A stretch of 64,000 nt of DNA from Gordonia sihwensis NBRC 108236 (GTDB taxonomy: Bacteria; Actinomycetota; Actinomycetes; Mycobacteriales; Mycobacteriaceae), in assembly GCF_000333035.1 (NCBI RefSeq), contig NZ_BANU01000013.1:115099-179098 (forward strand), given 5' to 3'. Both the position numbers and the translations under genes were made by a program. The stretch's first letter is position 1. Every line of letters starts with the position of its first letter. The notes under the pieces were generated by a model that worked only from the letters and a program-made list of their open reading frames with translations, ran no database searches and was not told the DNA's origin. Shown here in pieces: positions 53,743 to 63,918 of this stretch.

Positions 53743-55092
53743 GTGAAAATCAGCGGGGCGGATACACGTCCGGTGACATGGTCGATGGTGGCACTGGCCG
53801 CTGTCGGTGCGGCGTTGATCATCGCCTGGAACATCTGGGTGGCGCCGTTCGACCACCCGGTGTTCGGACTCTTCAACATGGGCATCGACACGCGCGTCTA
53901 CCGCGGAGGGGCCGCGGCGGTGTGGGACGGACGCCCGCTCTACGACCTCCCTGTGTACAAGGTGTGGCAATTCACCTACACCCCGTTCGCCGCGATCATC
54001 CTGGTGCCGCTGGCCTGGATCCCCGAGCACTCCGCCCAGTTCCTGTGGAACGTCGGCAACGTCGTGTGCCTGCTGGGTCTGGTCGCGGTCTCGCTGCGCT
54101 CGCTGCGGTTCCGGATCGACGGGCGATTCGTCGCCTTCGTCGTTCTGTTCGCGGTGTCGGTGATCGGTCTCGAACCGGTCCACACCACGTTCTGGAACGG
54201 TCAGATCAACCTGGTGCTGGCGCTGATCGTGATCGCGGATCAGGTGCGGCGAAGCGAGCGGATGCGCGGAATCGGCGTCGGGCTCGCCGCCGGTATCAAA
54301 CTGACCCCGATCTTCTTCACCGCGTACCTGCTGATCACCAGGCAATGGCGCGCCGCGGTGACGGCGGTCGTCACCTTCGGCGTCACCATCGCCATCGGTC
54401 TGGCCATCCTCGGTTCGGAGGCGTGGGGGTTCTGGACCGACAGCCTCTCGCAGACCGGGCGGATCGGGCCGATGGACCACCCGGCCAATCAGTCGCTCAA
54501 CGGCTTCTTCGCCCGACTGGTGCCCATGGGACTCGGGCACACGCCGAGCTGGCTGTGGATTCCGGTGGGTGTGGTCGTCGGACTGCTCGGTCTGTGGGCG
54601 GCGTACGCGGCCCACCGCGCCGGCCAGGAACTGCTCGCGTTGAGCATCACCGGCATGACCTCGTGCGCGGTCTCGCCCTTCTCCTGGGGACATCACTGGG
54701 TGTGGGTGGTGCCCTTGCTGATGGTGGCGGTGGTGCACTGCTTCGACGCGGCCGACCGGCGCCGCCCGGTCACGTGGCTGTGGTGGCTGGCACCGGCCAC
54801 GGTGGTGGCGCTGACGTTCACCTGGTGGCATCGGGTCACCGTCGTCGGCCCCCACGGGCACGAGGACATCAAACTCTCGTTCGGTGTGTTCCGGTTCCTC
54901 CGGGCCCCGATCGGCCCGGCGTGGGAACTGCCGTTCCGTTTGGCGGGCAGCGGGGCGTATGTCCTGTTGCTCCTGATCACGATCGCGGTCACTCTGTGGA
55001 TGTGCGACGGGATGCGCGCGATACGATTCAACGCGACCGTGCCGCGTGTCCGTGACCGACATGCGGCAGCCGCCCCTCTCGACACCGAATAG
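53743..55092 (+). CDS. GT87 (DUF2029) mannosyl/arabinosyltransferase, membrane GT-C
   Basis: 449-residue polytopic glycosyltransferase with about ten membrane helices. The loop after TM1 ([20 protein letters not shown], then [18 protein letters not shown]) is typical of polyprenyl-phosphate-mannose-dependent GT87 enzymes such as the PimE/MptC group; [16 protein letters not shown] and [11 protein letters not shown] follow. It likely adds sugars to phosphatidylinositol mannosides or lipomannan on the outer face, in keeping with the pim genes nearby. Start GTG 53743 follows a TATTAT -10 (53731-53736) by exactly six bases (leaderless). Confidence 0.84.
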   Translation: MKISGADTRPVTWSMVALAAVGAALIIAWNIWVAPFDHPVFGLFNMGIDTRVYRGGAAAVWDGRPLYDLPVYKVWQFTYTPFAAIILVPLAWIPEHSAQFLWNVGNVVCLLGLVAVSLRSLRFRIDGRFVAFVVLFAVSVIGLEPVHTTFWNGQINLVLALIVIADQVRRSERMRGIGVGLAAGIKLTPIFFTAYLLITRQWRAAVTAVVTFGVTIAIGLAILGSEAWGFWTDSLSQTGRIGPMDHPANQSLNGFFARLVPMGLGHTPSWLWIPVGVVVGLLGLWAAYAAHRAGQELLALSITGMTSCAVSPFSWGHHWVWVVPLLMVAVVHCFDAADRRRPVTWLWWLAPATVVALTFTWWHRVTVVGPHGHEDIKLSFGVFRFLRAPIGPAWELPFRLAGSGAYVLLLLITIAVTLWMCDGMRAIRFNATVPRVRDRHAAAAPLDTE

Positions 55093-55105
55093 AGGAATCA
55101 CGACC

Positions 55106-57205
55106 GTGCCCGACAACGTCGCTGCCGAAAGAGCCCGCCTGCCCGAGACCGTCCGGGTTCCGGCGGGCACTACCGCCGGCGCCGCCATGCGGGACGCGGA
55201 TCTGCCCGACGGTGTCGAACTGCCCAACAAGGGACCGCAGGCGGTGGTCGTCGTCCGCGAGGCCGACGGCACGCTGCGCGACCTGTCGTGGGCGCCGGAG
55301 ACCGACACGCTGGTCGAGCCCGTCACCGCGGACTCGGAGGACGGACGCGCGGTGATCCGCCACTCGTGCGCGCACGTGCTGGCGCAGGCCGTCCAGGAGC
55401 TGAACCCGAAGGCGCATCTGGGCATCGGGCCGCCGATCACCGACGGCTTCTACTACGACTTCCAGGTGGACGATCCCTTCACCCCCGAGGACCTCAAGGC
55501 TCTCGAGAAGCAGATGAAGAAGATCATCAAGTCCGGTCAGCGGTTCTCCCGCCGCGTCTACGAGTCGAAGGACCAGGCGCGGGCCGAGCTTGCGGACGAG
55601 CCGTTCAAGCTCGAACTGATCGACGACAAGGGCGCGGCCGACGACGCCGAGGTGATGGAGGTCGGCGGCGGCGAGCTCACCGCCTACGACAACCTCAATC
55701 CGCGGACCGGGGAGAAGATCTGGGGCGACCTGTGCCGCGGCCCGCACGTGCCGACCACCAAGTACATCGCCGCCTTCAAGCTGACGCGCAGCTCGGCCGC
55801 CTACTGGCGCGGCGATCAGTCGCTCGCCGACCTCCAGCGCGTGTACGGCACCGCCTGGGAGTCCACCGAGGCGATGGACGCCTACCTGGACCGTCTCGCC
55901 GAGGCCGAGAAGCGCGACCATCGCCGGCTCGGCGCCGAACTGGACCTGTTCAGTTTCCCCGACGAACTCGGTTCGGGTCTGCCCGTCTTCCACCCCAAGG
56001 GCGGCATCATCCGCAAGGAGATGGAGGACTACTCGCGCGAGCAGCACGCTGCCGCCGACTACGAGTTCGTCAACACGCCGCATCTGACCAAGGGGCATCT
56101 GTTCGAGGTGTCGAAGCACCTCGACTGGTACGCCGACGGCATGTTCCCGCCGATGCACCTCGACGCCGAGTACAACGACGACGGCACCGTCCGCAAGCCC
56201 GGCCAGGACTATTACGTCAAGCCGATGAACTGCCCGATGCACAACCTGATCTACCGGTCGCGCGGGCGGTCGTACCGTGAACTCCCGCTGCGGCTGTTCG
56301 AGTTCGGTTCGGTGTACCGGTACGAGAAGTCCGGCGTGGTGCACGGTCTCACCCGGGCCCGCGGCTTCACGCAGGACGACGCGCACATCTACTGCACGCA
56401 GGAGCAGGTGGTCGAAGAGCTGACCACCACGCTGAACTTCGTGCTGCAACTGCTCAAGGACTACGGTCTCGACGACTTCTACCTGGAGCTCTCCACCAAG
56501 GATCCGGAGAAGTACGTCGGATCGGACGAGGTCTGGGACGAGGCGACACAGACTCTGCGTCAGGTCGGCGAGGCCTCCGGTCTGGAGCTGGTTCCCGATC
56601 CGGGCGGCGCCGCGTTCTACGGGCCCAAGATCTCCGTTCAGGTCAAGGACGCGCTGGGCCGCACATGGCAGATGTCCACCCTGCAGCTCGACTTCTTCGA
56701 GCCCGAGCTCTTCGAACTCGAGTACACCGCCTCCGACGGCACCAAGAAGCGACCGGTGATGATCCACCGCGCGCTGTTCGGCTCCATCGAGCGGTTCTTC
56801 GGCGTCCTCACCGAGCACTACGCGGGCGCGTTCCCGGTGTGGCTGTCGCCGGTGCAGGTGGTCGGCATCCCGGTCGCCGACGCCTTCGCCGACCACCTGC
56901 AGGGCGTCGTCCGGCGCCTCAAGGGCCGACGGGTGCGCGCCGAGGTGGACTTCTCCGACGACCGGATGCAGAAGAAGATCCGCAACCACACCACCGCCAA
57001 GGTGCCGTTCATGCTGCTCGCCGGCGAGCGGGACGTGGAGGCGAACGCCGTGAGCTTCCGGTTCCGCGACGGAACCCAGCTCAACGGGGTGCCCGTCGAC
57101 GACGCGATCGTGGCGATCGACGAGTGGGAGGAGTCGCGCCGCAACGATTCGCCGACCGCCGCCACCATGCAGGACTTCCTCGATGCCGCACGCAAGCGTC
57201 GATGA
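55106..57205 (+). CDS. thrS: Threonyl-tRNA synthetase
   Basis: Attaches threonine to tRNA-Thr and edits serine. 699 residues: N-terminal TGS domain (about 1-75), editing domain with [11 protein letters not shown] and [12 protein letters not shown], class II core with motif 2 near [19 protein letters not shown], zinc-ligand [17 protein letters not shown] and motif 3 [11 protein letters not shown], then the anticodon-binding domain. Start GTG 55106 has AGAGGA ten bases upstream. First gene of the thrS-HIT-pgsA-patA-pimA group, the order of Rv2614c-Rv2610c. Confidence 0.98.
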   Translation: MPDNVAAERARLPETVRVPAGTTAGAAMRDADLPDGVELPNKGPQAVVVVREADGTLRDLSWAPETDTLVEPVTADSEDGRAVIRHSCAHVLAQAVQELNPKAHLGIGPPITDGFYYDFQVDDPFTPEDLKALEKQMKKIIKSGQRFSRRVYESKDQARAELADEPFKLELIDDKGAADDAEVMEVGGGELTAYDNLNPRTGEKIWGDLCRGPHVPTTKYIAAFKLTRSSAAYWRGDQSLADLQRVYGTAWESTEAMDAYLDRLAEAEKRDHRRLGAELDLFSFPDELGSGLPVFHPKGGIIRKEMEDYSREQHAAADYEFVNTPHLTKGHLFEVSKHLDWYADGMFPPMHLDAEYNDDGTVRKPGQDYYVKPMNCPMHNLIYRSRGRSYRELPLRLFEFGSVYRYEKSGVVHGLTRARGFTQDDAHIYCTQEQVVEELTTTLNFVLQLLKDYGLDDFYLELSTKDPEKYVGSDEVWDEATQTLRQVGEASGLELVPDPGGAAFYGPKISVQVKDALGRTWQMSTLQLDFFEPELFELEYTASDGTKKRPVMIHRALFGSIERFFGVLTEHYAGAFPVWLSPVQVVGIPVADAFADHLQGVVRRLKGRRVRAEVDFSDDRMQKKIRNHTTAKVPFMLLAGERDVEANAVSFRFRDGTQLNGVPVDDAIVAIDEWEESRRNDSPTAATMQDFLDAARKRR

Positions 57206-57218
57206 GGGAGCAGCGGCG

Positions 57219-57746
57219 ATGACCGATCCGGATCACCTGCAGCGGTTGTGGACGCCGCACCGCATGAGCTACATCACCGCGGCCGCGCCCAGGCGGGCGG
57301 TCGACGGCGGTGAACTCACCGGGCACCCGTTCCTCGACATCCCGCGGATGTCGGACGAGGACGGGCTGATCGTCGCGCGCGGGGAGTCGGTGTACGTGGT
57401 GCTGAACCTGTACCCGTACAACCCCGGCCACGCCATGGTGGTCCCGTACCGTCAGGTGGCCGACCTCGAGGATCTCACTCCCGAGGAGAGCCTCGAGCTG
57501 ATGGCGTTCACGCAGCGGCTGATCCGGGTCATCAAGTCGGTCTCGAATCCGGATGCGTTCAACGTCGGACTCAACCTGGGGGCGCCGGCCGGCGGCTCGC
57601 TGTCGGAACACCTGCACCAGCACGTCGTCCCGCGATGGACGGGCGACTCGAACTTCATCACCGTCGTGGGGGACACGAAGGTGCTTCCGCAACTCCTCCA
57701 GCAGACGCGCGCGCTGCTGGCACAGGCGTGGAACGAACTTTCTTAA
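57219..57746 (+). CDS. HIT-family Ap4A phosphorylase/hydrolase (Rv2613c family)
   Basis: 175-residue histidine-triad protein. The catalytic HIT motif is SEHLHQHVVPRW (H-x-H-x-H-xx), preceded by the conserved VVLNLYPYNPGHAMVVPYR. M. tuberculosis Rv2613c has been reported to cleave diadenosine tetraphosphate with phosphate, and the position after thrS fits removal of the Ap4A that synthetases produce. Start ATG 57219 has GAGGGAG nine bases upstream. Ends eight bases before the pgsA start. Confidence 0.92.
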   Translation: MTDPDHLQRLWTPHRMSYITAAAPRRAVDGGELTGHPFLDIPRMSDEDGLIVARGESVYVVLNLYPYNPGHAMVVPYRQVADLEDLTPEESLELMAFTQRLIRVIKSVSNPDAFNVGLNLGAPAGGSLSEHLHQHVVPRWTGDSNFITVVGDTKVLPQLLQQTRALLAQAWNELS

Positions 57747-57754
57747 GGACGGAA

Positions 57755-58453
57755 ATGCTCAGCATCCTCGGACGGGCCTCGGTCTCCAAGGTCACCTTGC
57801 CGATCGGCCGTGCGCTCATCCGCACCGGGCTGACCCCGGACGCGATGACTCTCGTCGGCACCGTCATCACGGTCGGGGCCTCGATCGCCCTCTTCTCGCA
57901 GGGTTACCTCTTCGCGGGCGCCCTCGTCACGTGGGCGTTCGTGATGTTCGACATGCTCGACGGCGCGATGGCCCGCGCCCGCGGCGGAGGCACCAGATTC
58001 GGCTCGGTGCTCGACGCCACCTGCGACCGGATCGCCGACGGCGCGATATTCGGAGCGCTCGCCTGGTGGGCGGCCTTCACCGCGCCGCACCGTCCGCTGT
58101 TGATCGCGACGCTGATCTGCCTGGTGACCTCGCAGGTCATCTCCTACGCCAAGGCGCGTGCCGAGGCCGCCGGGCTGTACGGCGACGGCGGCCTCATCGA
58201 GCGGCCCGACCGGCTCATCATCGTCCTGGTCGGCGCCGGCTTCACCGATTTCCCCGGCCTGCACTGGTGGTGGGCGATCCACGTCGCGATGTGGGCGCTC
58301 GCGGTGCTGTCGGTGATCACCGTGGGTCAGCGGATGTGGTCCATCTACTGCTCGCCGGGCGCCCGCGATCTGATCCCCATCGCCGTTCCGGACGAGGCCG
58401 GCACGGATGACGGCCCGGACGAGTCCGGCCGCACCGGCGACGGGGAGGCGTGA
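57755..58453 (+). CDS. pgsA: Phosphatidylinositol phosphate synthase
   Basis: Condenses CDP-diacylglycerol with inositol 1-phosphate to make PI-phosphate, the base of PIM, LM and LAM. 232 residues, six membrane helices; the CDP-alcohol phosphotransferase motif DG-x2-AR-x8-G-x3-D-x3-D is complete (DGAMAR...FGSVLDATCD). A short acidic tail follows. Start ATG 57755 has AAGGA upstream. The stop overlaps the patA start (GTGA). Orthologue of Rv2612c (PgsA1). Confidence 0.94.
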   Translation: MLSILGRASVSKVTLPIGRALIRTGLTPDAMTLVGTVITVGASIALFSQGYLFAGALVTWAFVMFDMLDGAMARARGGGTRFGSVLDATCDRIADGAIFGALAWWAAFTAPHRPLLIATLICLVTSQVISYAKARAEAAGLYGDGGLIERPDRLIIVLVGAGFTDFPGLHWWWAIHVAMWALAVLSVITVGQRMWSIYCSPGARDLIPIAVPDEAGTDDGPDESGRTGDGEA

Positions 58454-59376
58454 TCGTGCTCGACAAGCTCGCCGAGTACGCTTCCGACTTCGGTTATCGC
58501 GCCGGGTGGGCGGCCGTCCGCTGGGCGCCGGAGTCGGTGGCCCGCAGTGTCTTCGACGCCGTCGGGACCGTCGCCGGCCGGCGCGGCGGGGGGCCGGAGC
58601 AGTTGCGCAAAAATCTTGCGCGGGTGGTCGGCACGACGCCGGAGCAGGTGCCCGACGCACTCGTCGAACAGGCGATGCGCTCGTATGCGCGGTACTGGCG
58701 AGAGGCCTTCCGGCTGCCGACCACCGATCCCGCCGACATCGTGGCCAGTGTGCGGATGTCCGACCACGACCGCCGCGTGGTCGACGAGGTCTGCACGTCC
58801 GGTAAGGGCGTGGTGATGGCGCTGCCGCACTCGGGCAACTGGGACATCTGCGGGGTGTGGCTGGTCGCGCACTACGGACAGTTCGCCACCGTCGCCGAAC
58901 GGCTCAAGCCGGAGTCGCTGTTCGACCAGTTCGTCGCCTACCGGGAGTCGCTCGGCTTCGAGGTCTTCCCGCTCACCGGCGGCGAGCAGCCGCCCTTCCG
59001 GCTCCTCGCCGATCGGCTGCGCGCGGGCGGCATCGTCTGCCTGATGAGCGACCGCGACCTGTCGCACAGCGGGGTGCCCGTCGAACTCTTCGGGGAGCGG
59101 ACGCGGATGCCCGCGGGGCCGGCGAAACTCGCCATCGAGACCGGCGCGACCCTTCTCGCCGTGCACCACAGCTACCCGGACGCCGACACGTCCCTGATCC
59201 GCTGCGGCACCGTCATCGACACCTCCGGTGGCGTGGCCGCCGCCACCCAGGCCCTGGCCGACGCATTCGCCGAAGGCATCGCGAGTGCGCCCGCCGACTG
59301 GCACATGCTGCAGCCGCTGTGGGAGAGCGACTGGTCGCAGGCGCGCCGCGACCGGCTCGGGGTGGACGGGGAGTAG
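58450..59376 (+). CDS. patA: Phosphatidylinositol mannoside acyltransferase
   Basis: 308-residue membrane-associated acyltransferase of the LpxL/HtrB family that transfers palmitate to the mannose of PIM1/PIM2 on the inner face. The H-x4-D motif is HSGNWD (about residues 126-131), with ELFGERTRMPAGPAKLA downstream as the substrate-binding Glu segment. Start GTG 58450 overlaps the pgsA stop; the pimA start follows four bases after its own stop. Orthologue of Rv2611c. Confidence 0.93.
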   Translation: MIVLDKLAEYASDFGYRAGWAAVRWAPESVARSVFDAVGTVAGRRGGGPEQLRKNLARVVGTTPEQVPDALVEQAMRSYARYWREAFRLPTTDPADIVASVRMSDHDRRVVDEVCTSGKGVVMALPHSGNWDICGVWLVAHYGQFATVAERLKPESLFDQFVAYRESLGFEVFPLTGGEQPPFRLLADRLRAGGIVCLMSDRDLSHSGVPVELFGERTRMPAGPAKLAIETGATLLAVHHSYPDADTSLIRCGTVIDTSGGVAAATQALADAFAEGIASAPADWHMLQPLWESDWSQARRDRLGVDGE

Positions 59377-59380
59377 CGCG

Positions 59381-60505
59381 GTGAAGATCGGCATGATCTG
59401 CCCCTACTCGTTCGACGTGCCCGGCGGCGTTCAGGCGCACGTGATCGAACTGGCGGAGGTCTTCATCGGGCGCGGGCACGACGTGCGGGTCCTCGCGCCG
59501 GCCGGGCCGGACGTCCAGGTGCCGGACTACTTCGACTCCGCCGGCCCGGCGCTCGGGATCCCCTACAACGGGTCGGTCTCGCGTGTGACCTTCTCGCCGA
59601 AGGCCTACCACCGACTGCGGCGGTGGATCGAGGTGAACGAGTTCGACGTCCTGCACGTCCACGAACCCAACGCGCCCAGCCTGTCGATGCTGTCGCTGAT
59701 GGTCGCGACCGGACCGATCGTCACCACCTTCCACACGGCGACCACGAAGTCGCTGTGGCTCACGGCGTTCGACTCGATGCTTCGCCAGTACCGCGAGCGG
59801 ATCTCGGGCAAGATCGCCGTGTCCGAACTCGCGCGCCGCTGGCAGATGGAGTCGCTGGGCAACGACGCGGTGGAGATCCCCAACGGCATCGACGTCGCGT
59901 CGTTCGCCGAGGCGACACCGCTCGAGGGCTTCCCGGCGCCGGGCCGGACCGTGATGTTCCTCGGCCGCTACGACGAGCCACGCAAGGGCATCGACATCCT
60001 CATGCGCGCCCTGCCGCACATCGTCGAACGCTTTCCGGACGTGACCGTGCTGGTGGTCGGGGGCGGAGACGAGAAGGCGCTGCGACGGCGCGCCCGGGAC
60101 CTGTCCGGACATCTGCAGTTCCTCGGCATGGTCGACGACGAGACGAAGGCGCGGGCCCTGGCGAGCGCCGACGTATACGTGGCGCCCAACCTCGGCGGCG
60201 AGAGCTTCGGCATCGTCCTGGTGGAGGCGATGGCGGCCGGGACGGCGGTGGTGGCCAGCGATCTGGTCGCATTCCAACGAGTGCTCGACGGCGGTGACGC
60301 CGGCCGGGTGGTGGAGACCGGCTCGCCGATCGCGCTCGCCGAGGCGGTCGTCGGCCTGCTCAGCGACGAGCAGGCACGGCAGGAACTCATCGCCCGCGGG
60401 CGGGCGCGGGCGCAGCGGTACGACTGGAGCCATGTGGCCGACGAGATCCAACGGGTGTACGACACCGTCACGCTGGGCGCCGGTCCCGTCGTGGTGTCGG
60501 ACTAG
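59381..60505 (+). CDS. pimA: Phosphatidylinositol alpha-mannosyltransferase
   Basis: GDP-mannose-dependent GT4 enzyme that adds the first mannose to phosphatidylinositol. 374 residues, GT-B fold: PYSFDVPGGVQAHV (donor/acceptor glycine loop), HEPNAPSLSML, and the E-x7-E motif in GGESFGIVLVEAMAAG. Basic residues in the N-terminal amphipathic region bind membrane. Start GTG 59381 lies four bases after the patA stop. Orthologue of Rv2610c; essential in mycobacteria. Confidence 0.96.
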   Translation: MKIGMICPYSFDVPGGVQAHVIELAEVFIGRGHDVRVLAPAGPDVQVPDYFDSAGPALGIPYNGSVSRVTFSPKAYHRLRRWIEVNEFDVLHVHEPNAPSLSMLSLMVATGPIVTTFHTATTKSLWLTAFDSMLRQYRERISGKIAVSELARRWQMESLGNDAVEIPNGIDVASFAEATPLEGFPAPGRTVMFLGRYDEPRKGIDILMRALPHIVERFPDVTVLVVGGGDEKALRRRARDLSGHLQFLGMVDDETKARALASADVYVAPNLGGESFGIVLVEAMAAGTAVVASDLVAFQRVLDGGDAGRVVETGSPIALAEAVVGLLSDEQARQELIARGRARAQRYDWSHVADEIQRVYDTVTLGAGPVVVSD

Positions 60506-60535
60506 GGCCGTGCCGGAAGCCGATCGGAGACGACT

Positions 60536-61051
60536 GTGACGAATGTGACGATCGTGTGGATCGTCGTCGGCGCGATCGCGGGAGCGGCGCTGCTCTGGCT
60601 CGCGATCCTGGCGGCCACGCGCGCGACCCGGCTCGACCGGCTCAACGTGCGCGTCGACCTCGCCTACGAGGCGCTCGTCGCGGCGCTGGAGCGCCGCGCC
60701 GTCGTCGCACGGGCCATCGCGTCCACGGCCCCGGACGGCGAGGGCGCCCGTGACCTCGCCGCCGCCGCGACCGACGCCGAAGCCGCACCGCGTCAGGAGC
60801 GGGAAGCCGCCGAGAACCGGCTGTCGGTGGCACTGGCCGGGGTGGCCGACACCGACCGGCCACCGGTTCTGGTCGCCGAACTCGCGGATGCCCAGACGCG
60901 GGTGACGATGGCGCGGCGCTTCTACAACGACGCGGTCCGCGATGCGCGCGCCCTGGGCGGTCGGCGAATGGTGCGCTGGCTCCGGCTGGGCGGACATTCC
61001 CGGCTCCCGGAGTACTTCGAGATCACCGAACGCGTCAGCGGTTCCCGCTGA
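60536..61051 (+). CDS. LemA-like single-pass membrane protein after pimA
   Basis: 171 residues: an N-terminal transmembrane helix (TIVWIVVGAIAGAALLWLAIL) and a helical coiled-coil domain (RLDRLNVRVDLAYEALVAALERRAVVARAI; QTRVTMARRFYNDAVRDAR) resembling the LemA fold. In M. tuberculosis the gene in this position (Rv2609c) is longer and, from memory, carries a NUDIX domain; here that part is absent. Start GTG 60536, 30 bases after pimA, so it is probably in the same operon. Function unknown. Confidence 0.75.
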   Translation: MTNVTIVWIVVGAIAGAALLWLAILAATRATRLDRLNVRVDLAYEALVAALERRAVVARAIASTAPDGEGARDLAAAATDAEAAPRQEREAAENRLSVALAGVADTDRPPVLVAELADAQTRVTMARRFYNDAVRDARALGGRRMVRWLRLGGHSRLPEYFEITERVSGSR

Positions 61052-61074
61052 CTCCCTTCCCGCCGGACCCGGCG

Positions 61075-61104
61075 TTGGTCGGCACCGAGCCGATCGGGTT
61101 TACT
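61075..61104 (+). promoter_or_regulatory. Promoter of pdxS
   Basis: TTGGTC (61075-61080), 18-base spacer, TTTACT (61099-61104), about 40 bases before the GTG start. Confidence 0.55.
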
Positions 61105-61144
61105 TGGAGGGACATCCGACACCACTGAACAGGGAGATCAATCA

Positions 61145-62050
61145 GTGTCCACTGAGGCTCAGAACGCACCGGCGACCGGCACGGCTCGCGTCAAGCGCGG
61201 TATGGCCGAAATGCTCAAGGGCGGCGTCATCATGGACGTGGTCACCCCCGAGCAGGCCAAGATCGCCGAGGATGCGGGCGCCGTCGCGGTCATGGCTCTC
61301 GAGCGCGTTCCCGCCGACATCCGCGCTCAGGGCGGCGTGTCGCGGATGAGCGACCCGGACATGATCGACGGGATCATCGAGGCCGTGTCGATTCCGGTGA
61401 TGGCCAAGGCCCGCATCGGTCACTTCGTCGAGGCGCAGATCCTGCAGAGCCTCGGCGTCGACTACATCGACGAGTCCGAGGTGCTGACCCCGGCCGACTA
61501 CGAGAACCACATCGACAAGTTCGCCTTCACCGTGCCCTTCGTCTGCGGTGCCACCAACCTCGGCGAGGCGCTGCGCCGCATCAACGAGGGCGCCGCGATG
61601 ATCCGGTCGAAGGGCGAGGCCGGGACCGGCGACGTCTCGAACGCCACCACCCACATGCGCCGGATCCGCCAGGAGATCCGCCGCCTCACCTCGCTGCCCG
61701 AGGACGAGCTGTACGTGGCGGCCAAGGAACTGCAGGCCCCGTACGAGCTGGTGGTCGAGGTCGCCAAGGCCGGCAAGCTTCCCGTCACGCTGTTCACCGC
61801 GGGCGGCATCGCCACCCCGGCGGACGCGGCGATGATGATGCAATTGGGCGCCGAGGGCGTCTTCGTCGGCTCGGGCATCTTCAAGTCGGGCAATCCGGAG
61901 CAGCGTGCCGCCGCGATCGTCAAGGCCACCACCTTCTACGACGACCCGGATCAGCTGGCGAAGGTCTCGCGAGGCCTCGGCGAGGCGATGGTCGGCATCA
62001 ACGTCGACGACATCCCGCAGCCGCACCGGCTCGCCGAGCGCGGCTGGTGA
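61145..62050 (+). CDS. pdxS: Pyridoxal 5'-phosphate synthase, synthase subunit
   Basis: Makes pyridoxal 5'-phosphate from ribose 5-phosphate, glyceraldehyde 3-phosphate and ammonia delivered by PdxT. 301 residues, TIM barrel: [20 protein letters not shown] (Asp), VMAKARIGH (Schiff-base Lys), [16 protein letters not shown] (phosphate loop) and the second lysine region near RIRQEIRRL. Start GTG 61145 has GGGAG upstream. The glutaminase gene pdxT is not next to it and must lie elsewhere. Confidence 0.97.
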   Translation: MSTEAQNAPATGTARVKRGMAEMLKGGVIMDVVTPEQAKIAEDAGAVAVMALERVPADIRAQGGVSRMSDPDMIDGIIEAVSIPVMAKARIGHFVEAQILQSLGVDYIDESEVLTPADYENHIDKFAFTVPFVCGATNLGEALRRINEGAAMIRSKGEAGTGDVSNATTHMRRIRQEIRRLTSLPEDELYVAAKELQAPYELVVEVAKAGKLPVTLFTAGGIATPADAAMMMQLGAEGVFVGSGIFKSGNPEQRAAAIVKATTFYDDPDQLAKVSRGLGEAMVGINVDDIPQPHRLAERGW

Positions 62051-62072
62051 TCCGCCGATAAGACGCAGCATC

Positions 62073-62112
62073 GAACGAGGTTCCGCGGCGAGTATCGCCG
62101 GGAACCTCGTTC
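62073..62112 (+). terminator. Terminator after pdxS
   Basis: GAACGAGGTTCC (62073-62084) pairs with GGAACCTCGTTC (62101-62112), with inner CGGCG/CGCCG stem and AGTAT loop; one bulged G. No other feature is seen up to 62255. Confidence 0.85.
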
Positions 62113-62255
62113 GCGTCTCGAGAGCGAGCCGAAGGTCTCGCTCCAGGGTATCGCGGCGTTGACGCTGTGGTAGAAGTACACTCGCGTGGGCGACGTAACC
62201 TGCTGCAGCTGTCGCCGGCGCCACGATCGCAGGACTACAGATCGCAGGGGAGACG

Positions 62256-63083
62256 ATGGACGAACCGAGGATTCTGCGCGACGACGCGCTCACCGGCCGG
62301 GACGAAGTCGGAGACGTGGTCGTCGACTGGGCGGTCGTCTGCCATGTCGGTCGGGTTCGCGAAGCCAACGAAGACGCCGCGCTGGCCGTTCCCGGACGGT
62401 ACATCGTCGCCGACGGCATGGGCGGCCATGACAGCGGCGAGCTGGCGAGTGAGGCGGCGCTGCTGACTCTGGCACAGGCACCGGTGGGGGAGAGCTCCGC
62501 CGACACGCGGCGGGACATCGCCGAGTTGCTGGAGAAGGCGCAGGAGCGGATCGGTGAGTTCGGCACCGAGACCGGCCGGCGCGCGGGCACCACGGCCACC
62601 GGCGTCGTTCTGGCGATCGAGGACGGTGTTCCGAACTGGGTCGCGTTCAACATCGGTGATTCGCGCACCTATCTGTACTCGGCGGGCGAGCTGCGCCAGG
62701 TGAGCGTCGATCACTCCCAGGTGCAGGAGCTCGTCGCCGCCGGATATCTGACGTCCGAACAGGCCCGAGTCGACCCGCGCCGGAATGTCATCACTCGTGC
62801 GCTCGGTGCGGGCATGACCGTTCCCGTCGCCGACTACTTCGCCTTCGCCGCAGCCGACGGCGACGTGGTGCTGCTGTGCTCGGACGGGCTCGACGGTGAG
62901 TTGAGCGACGACGAGATCGCCGTGATCCTGGAGGCCTCGCCCGACAACGAGGTCGCCGCCGCGGCTCTGGTCGAGGCCGCCCTGGAGTCGGGGGCGCACG
63001 ACAATGTCACGGTGGTGGTCCTGTCGGCGACACTGCCGTCCGCCGCCGCCGAACCGGACCCGAACGCGACTGCGAGCCAGTGA
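62256..63083 (+). CDS. PP2C-type protein serine/threonine phosphatase
   Basis: 275-residue phosphatase of the PPM family, metal-dependent. Motifs in order: VREANEDAALAV, VADGMGGHDSGELAS (metal Asp), TTATGVVLAI, NIGDSRTYLY, VLLCSDGLDGELSDDEI and HDNVTVVVL (last metal Asp). There is no membrane helix, unlike PstP. Start ATG 62256 follows GGGGAGACG; the stop overlaps the FHA gene start (GTGA). Likely reverses Ser/Thr-kinase phosphorylation read by the FHA partner. Confidence 0.93.
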   Translation: MDEPRILRDDALTGRDEVGDVVVDWAVVCHVGRVREANEDAALAVPGRYIVADGMGGHDSGELASEAALLTLAQAPVGESSADTRRDIAELLEKAQERIGEFGTETGRRAGTTATGVVLAIEDGVPNWVAFNIGDSRTYLYSAGELRQVSVDHSQVQELVAAGYLTSEQARVDPRRNVITRALGAGMTVPVADYFAFAAADGDVVLLCSDGLDGELSDDEIAVILEASPDNEVAAAALVEAALESGAHDNVTVVVLSATLPSAAAEPDPNATASQ

Positions 63084-63814
63084 CGGTGCGACCGGAAGCG
63101 AGCACCACCTTCGTCGAGTACTGCGGCGAGCGGATGCCCGTGCTTCCCGGAGCACCGTTCTACATCGGCCGTGAGGCCACGCTGACCGTCGACGACAACC
63201 CCTATCTGCACCGCCGGTTCCTCGTGCTGCACGACGAGAACGGCATGTGGTGGCTGACGAATCTCGGGACGCATCTGTCCGCGACGGTGACCGCCGCCGA
63301 CCTCGGCTTCACCGCGACGCTCGGTCCGGGCGCGCGGATGCCGCTCGTGTTCGGTCGCACCAGCATCGTCTTCACCGCCGGCCCGACCACCTACGAGGTA
63401 CAGGTGCAGGCGGGCTCGCCCGACGTCTCCGCACCCACCGTGGAGACCCTGGTGGGCGGTGACACCACGCGCGGGGTGCCGAATTTCACCGAGAGCCAGC
63501 GGCTGGCGATCCTGGTGCTGGCCGAGGCGATCCTGAAGCGCGACGGTACCGGTGCCAGCGCCATCCCGAGTTCGGCGCAGGCCGCGGCACGCTTGGGTTG
63601 GCCGCTGACGAAGTTCAACCGCAAGCTCGACAATGTGTGCGACAAGCTCGACATGATCGGTGTGAGCGGCATGCGGGCGGGCGGGGGCAAGCTGGCGACC
63701 AACCGCAGGTTGCGGCTCGTCGAGTACGCTCTCTCGACCCGGGTCATCAGTCGTGAGGATCTCCCGCTCCTCGACGCGGAGTACGCGCGCAATCAGGCCT
63801 CTGAACAGCAGTGA
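63080..63814 (+). CDS. FHA-domain protein with C-terminal helical domain
   Basis: 244 residues: an N-terminal FHA domain (FYIGREATLTVDDNPYLHRRF; LTNLG) that binds phosphothreonine peptides, then a helical, possibly winged-helix domain (LAILVLAEAILKRDG; LGWPLTKFNRKLDNVCDKL) with a basic GGGKLATNRRLRL strand. The second part looks DNA- or protein-binding, suggesting a phospho-dependent regulator. Start GTG 63080 overlaps the PP2C stop, so the two are translationally coupled. Confidence 0.86.
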   Translation: MTVRPEASTTFVEYCGERMPVLPGAPFYIGREATLTVDDNPYLHRRFLVLHDENGMWWLTNLGTHLSATVTAADLGFTATLGPGARMPLVFGRTSIVFTAGPTTYEVQVQAGSPDVSAPTVETLVGGDTTRGVPNFTESQRLAILVLAEAILKRDGTGASAIPSSAQAAARLGWPLTKFNRKLDNVCDKLDMIGVSGMRAGGGKLATNRRLRLVEYALSTRVISREDLPLLDAEYARNQASEQQ

Positions 63815-63818
63815 TGGC

Positions 63819-63836
63819 ATGGGGAGTTCTCCCCAT
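63819..63836. terminator. Palindrome after the FHA gene
   Basis: ATGGGGAGTTCTCCCCAT is a perfect 18-base palindrome five bases after the FHA stop; either a short terminator or an operator for the next gene. Confidence 0.5.
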
Positions 63837-63918
63837 CGACGGATCTGGCCGAGCCCCATAGCGTTCTCTTCAACAGCCGCGGAACAGTGAGTTCCAGCGC
63901 CGAGAAAGGGAATTCGAG

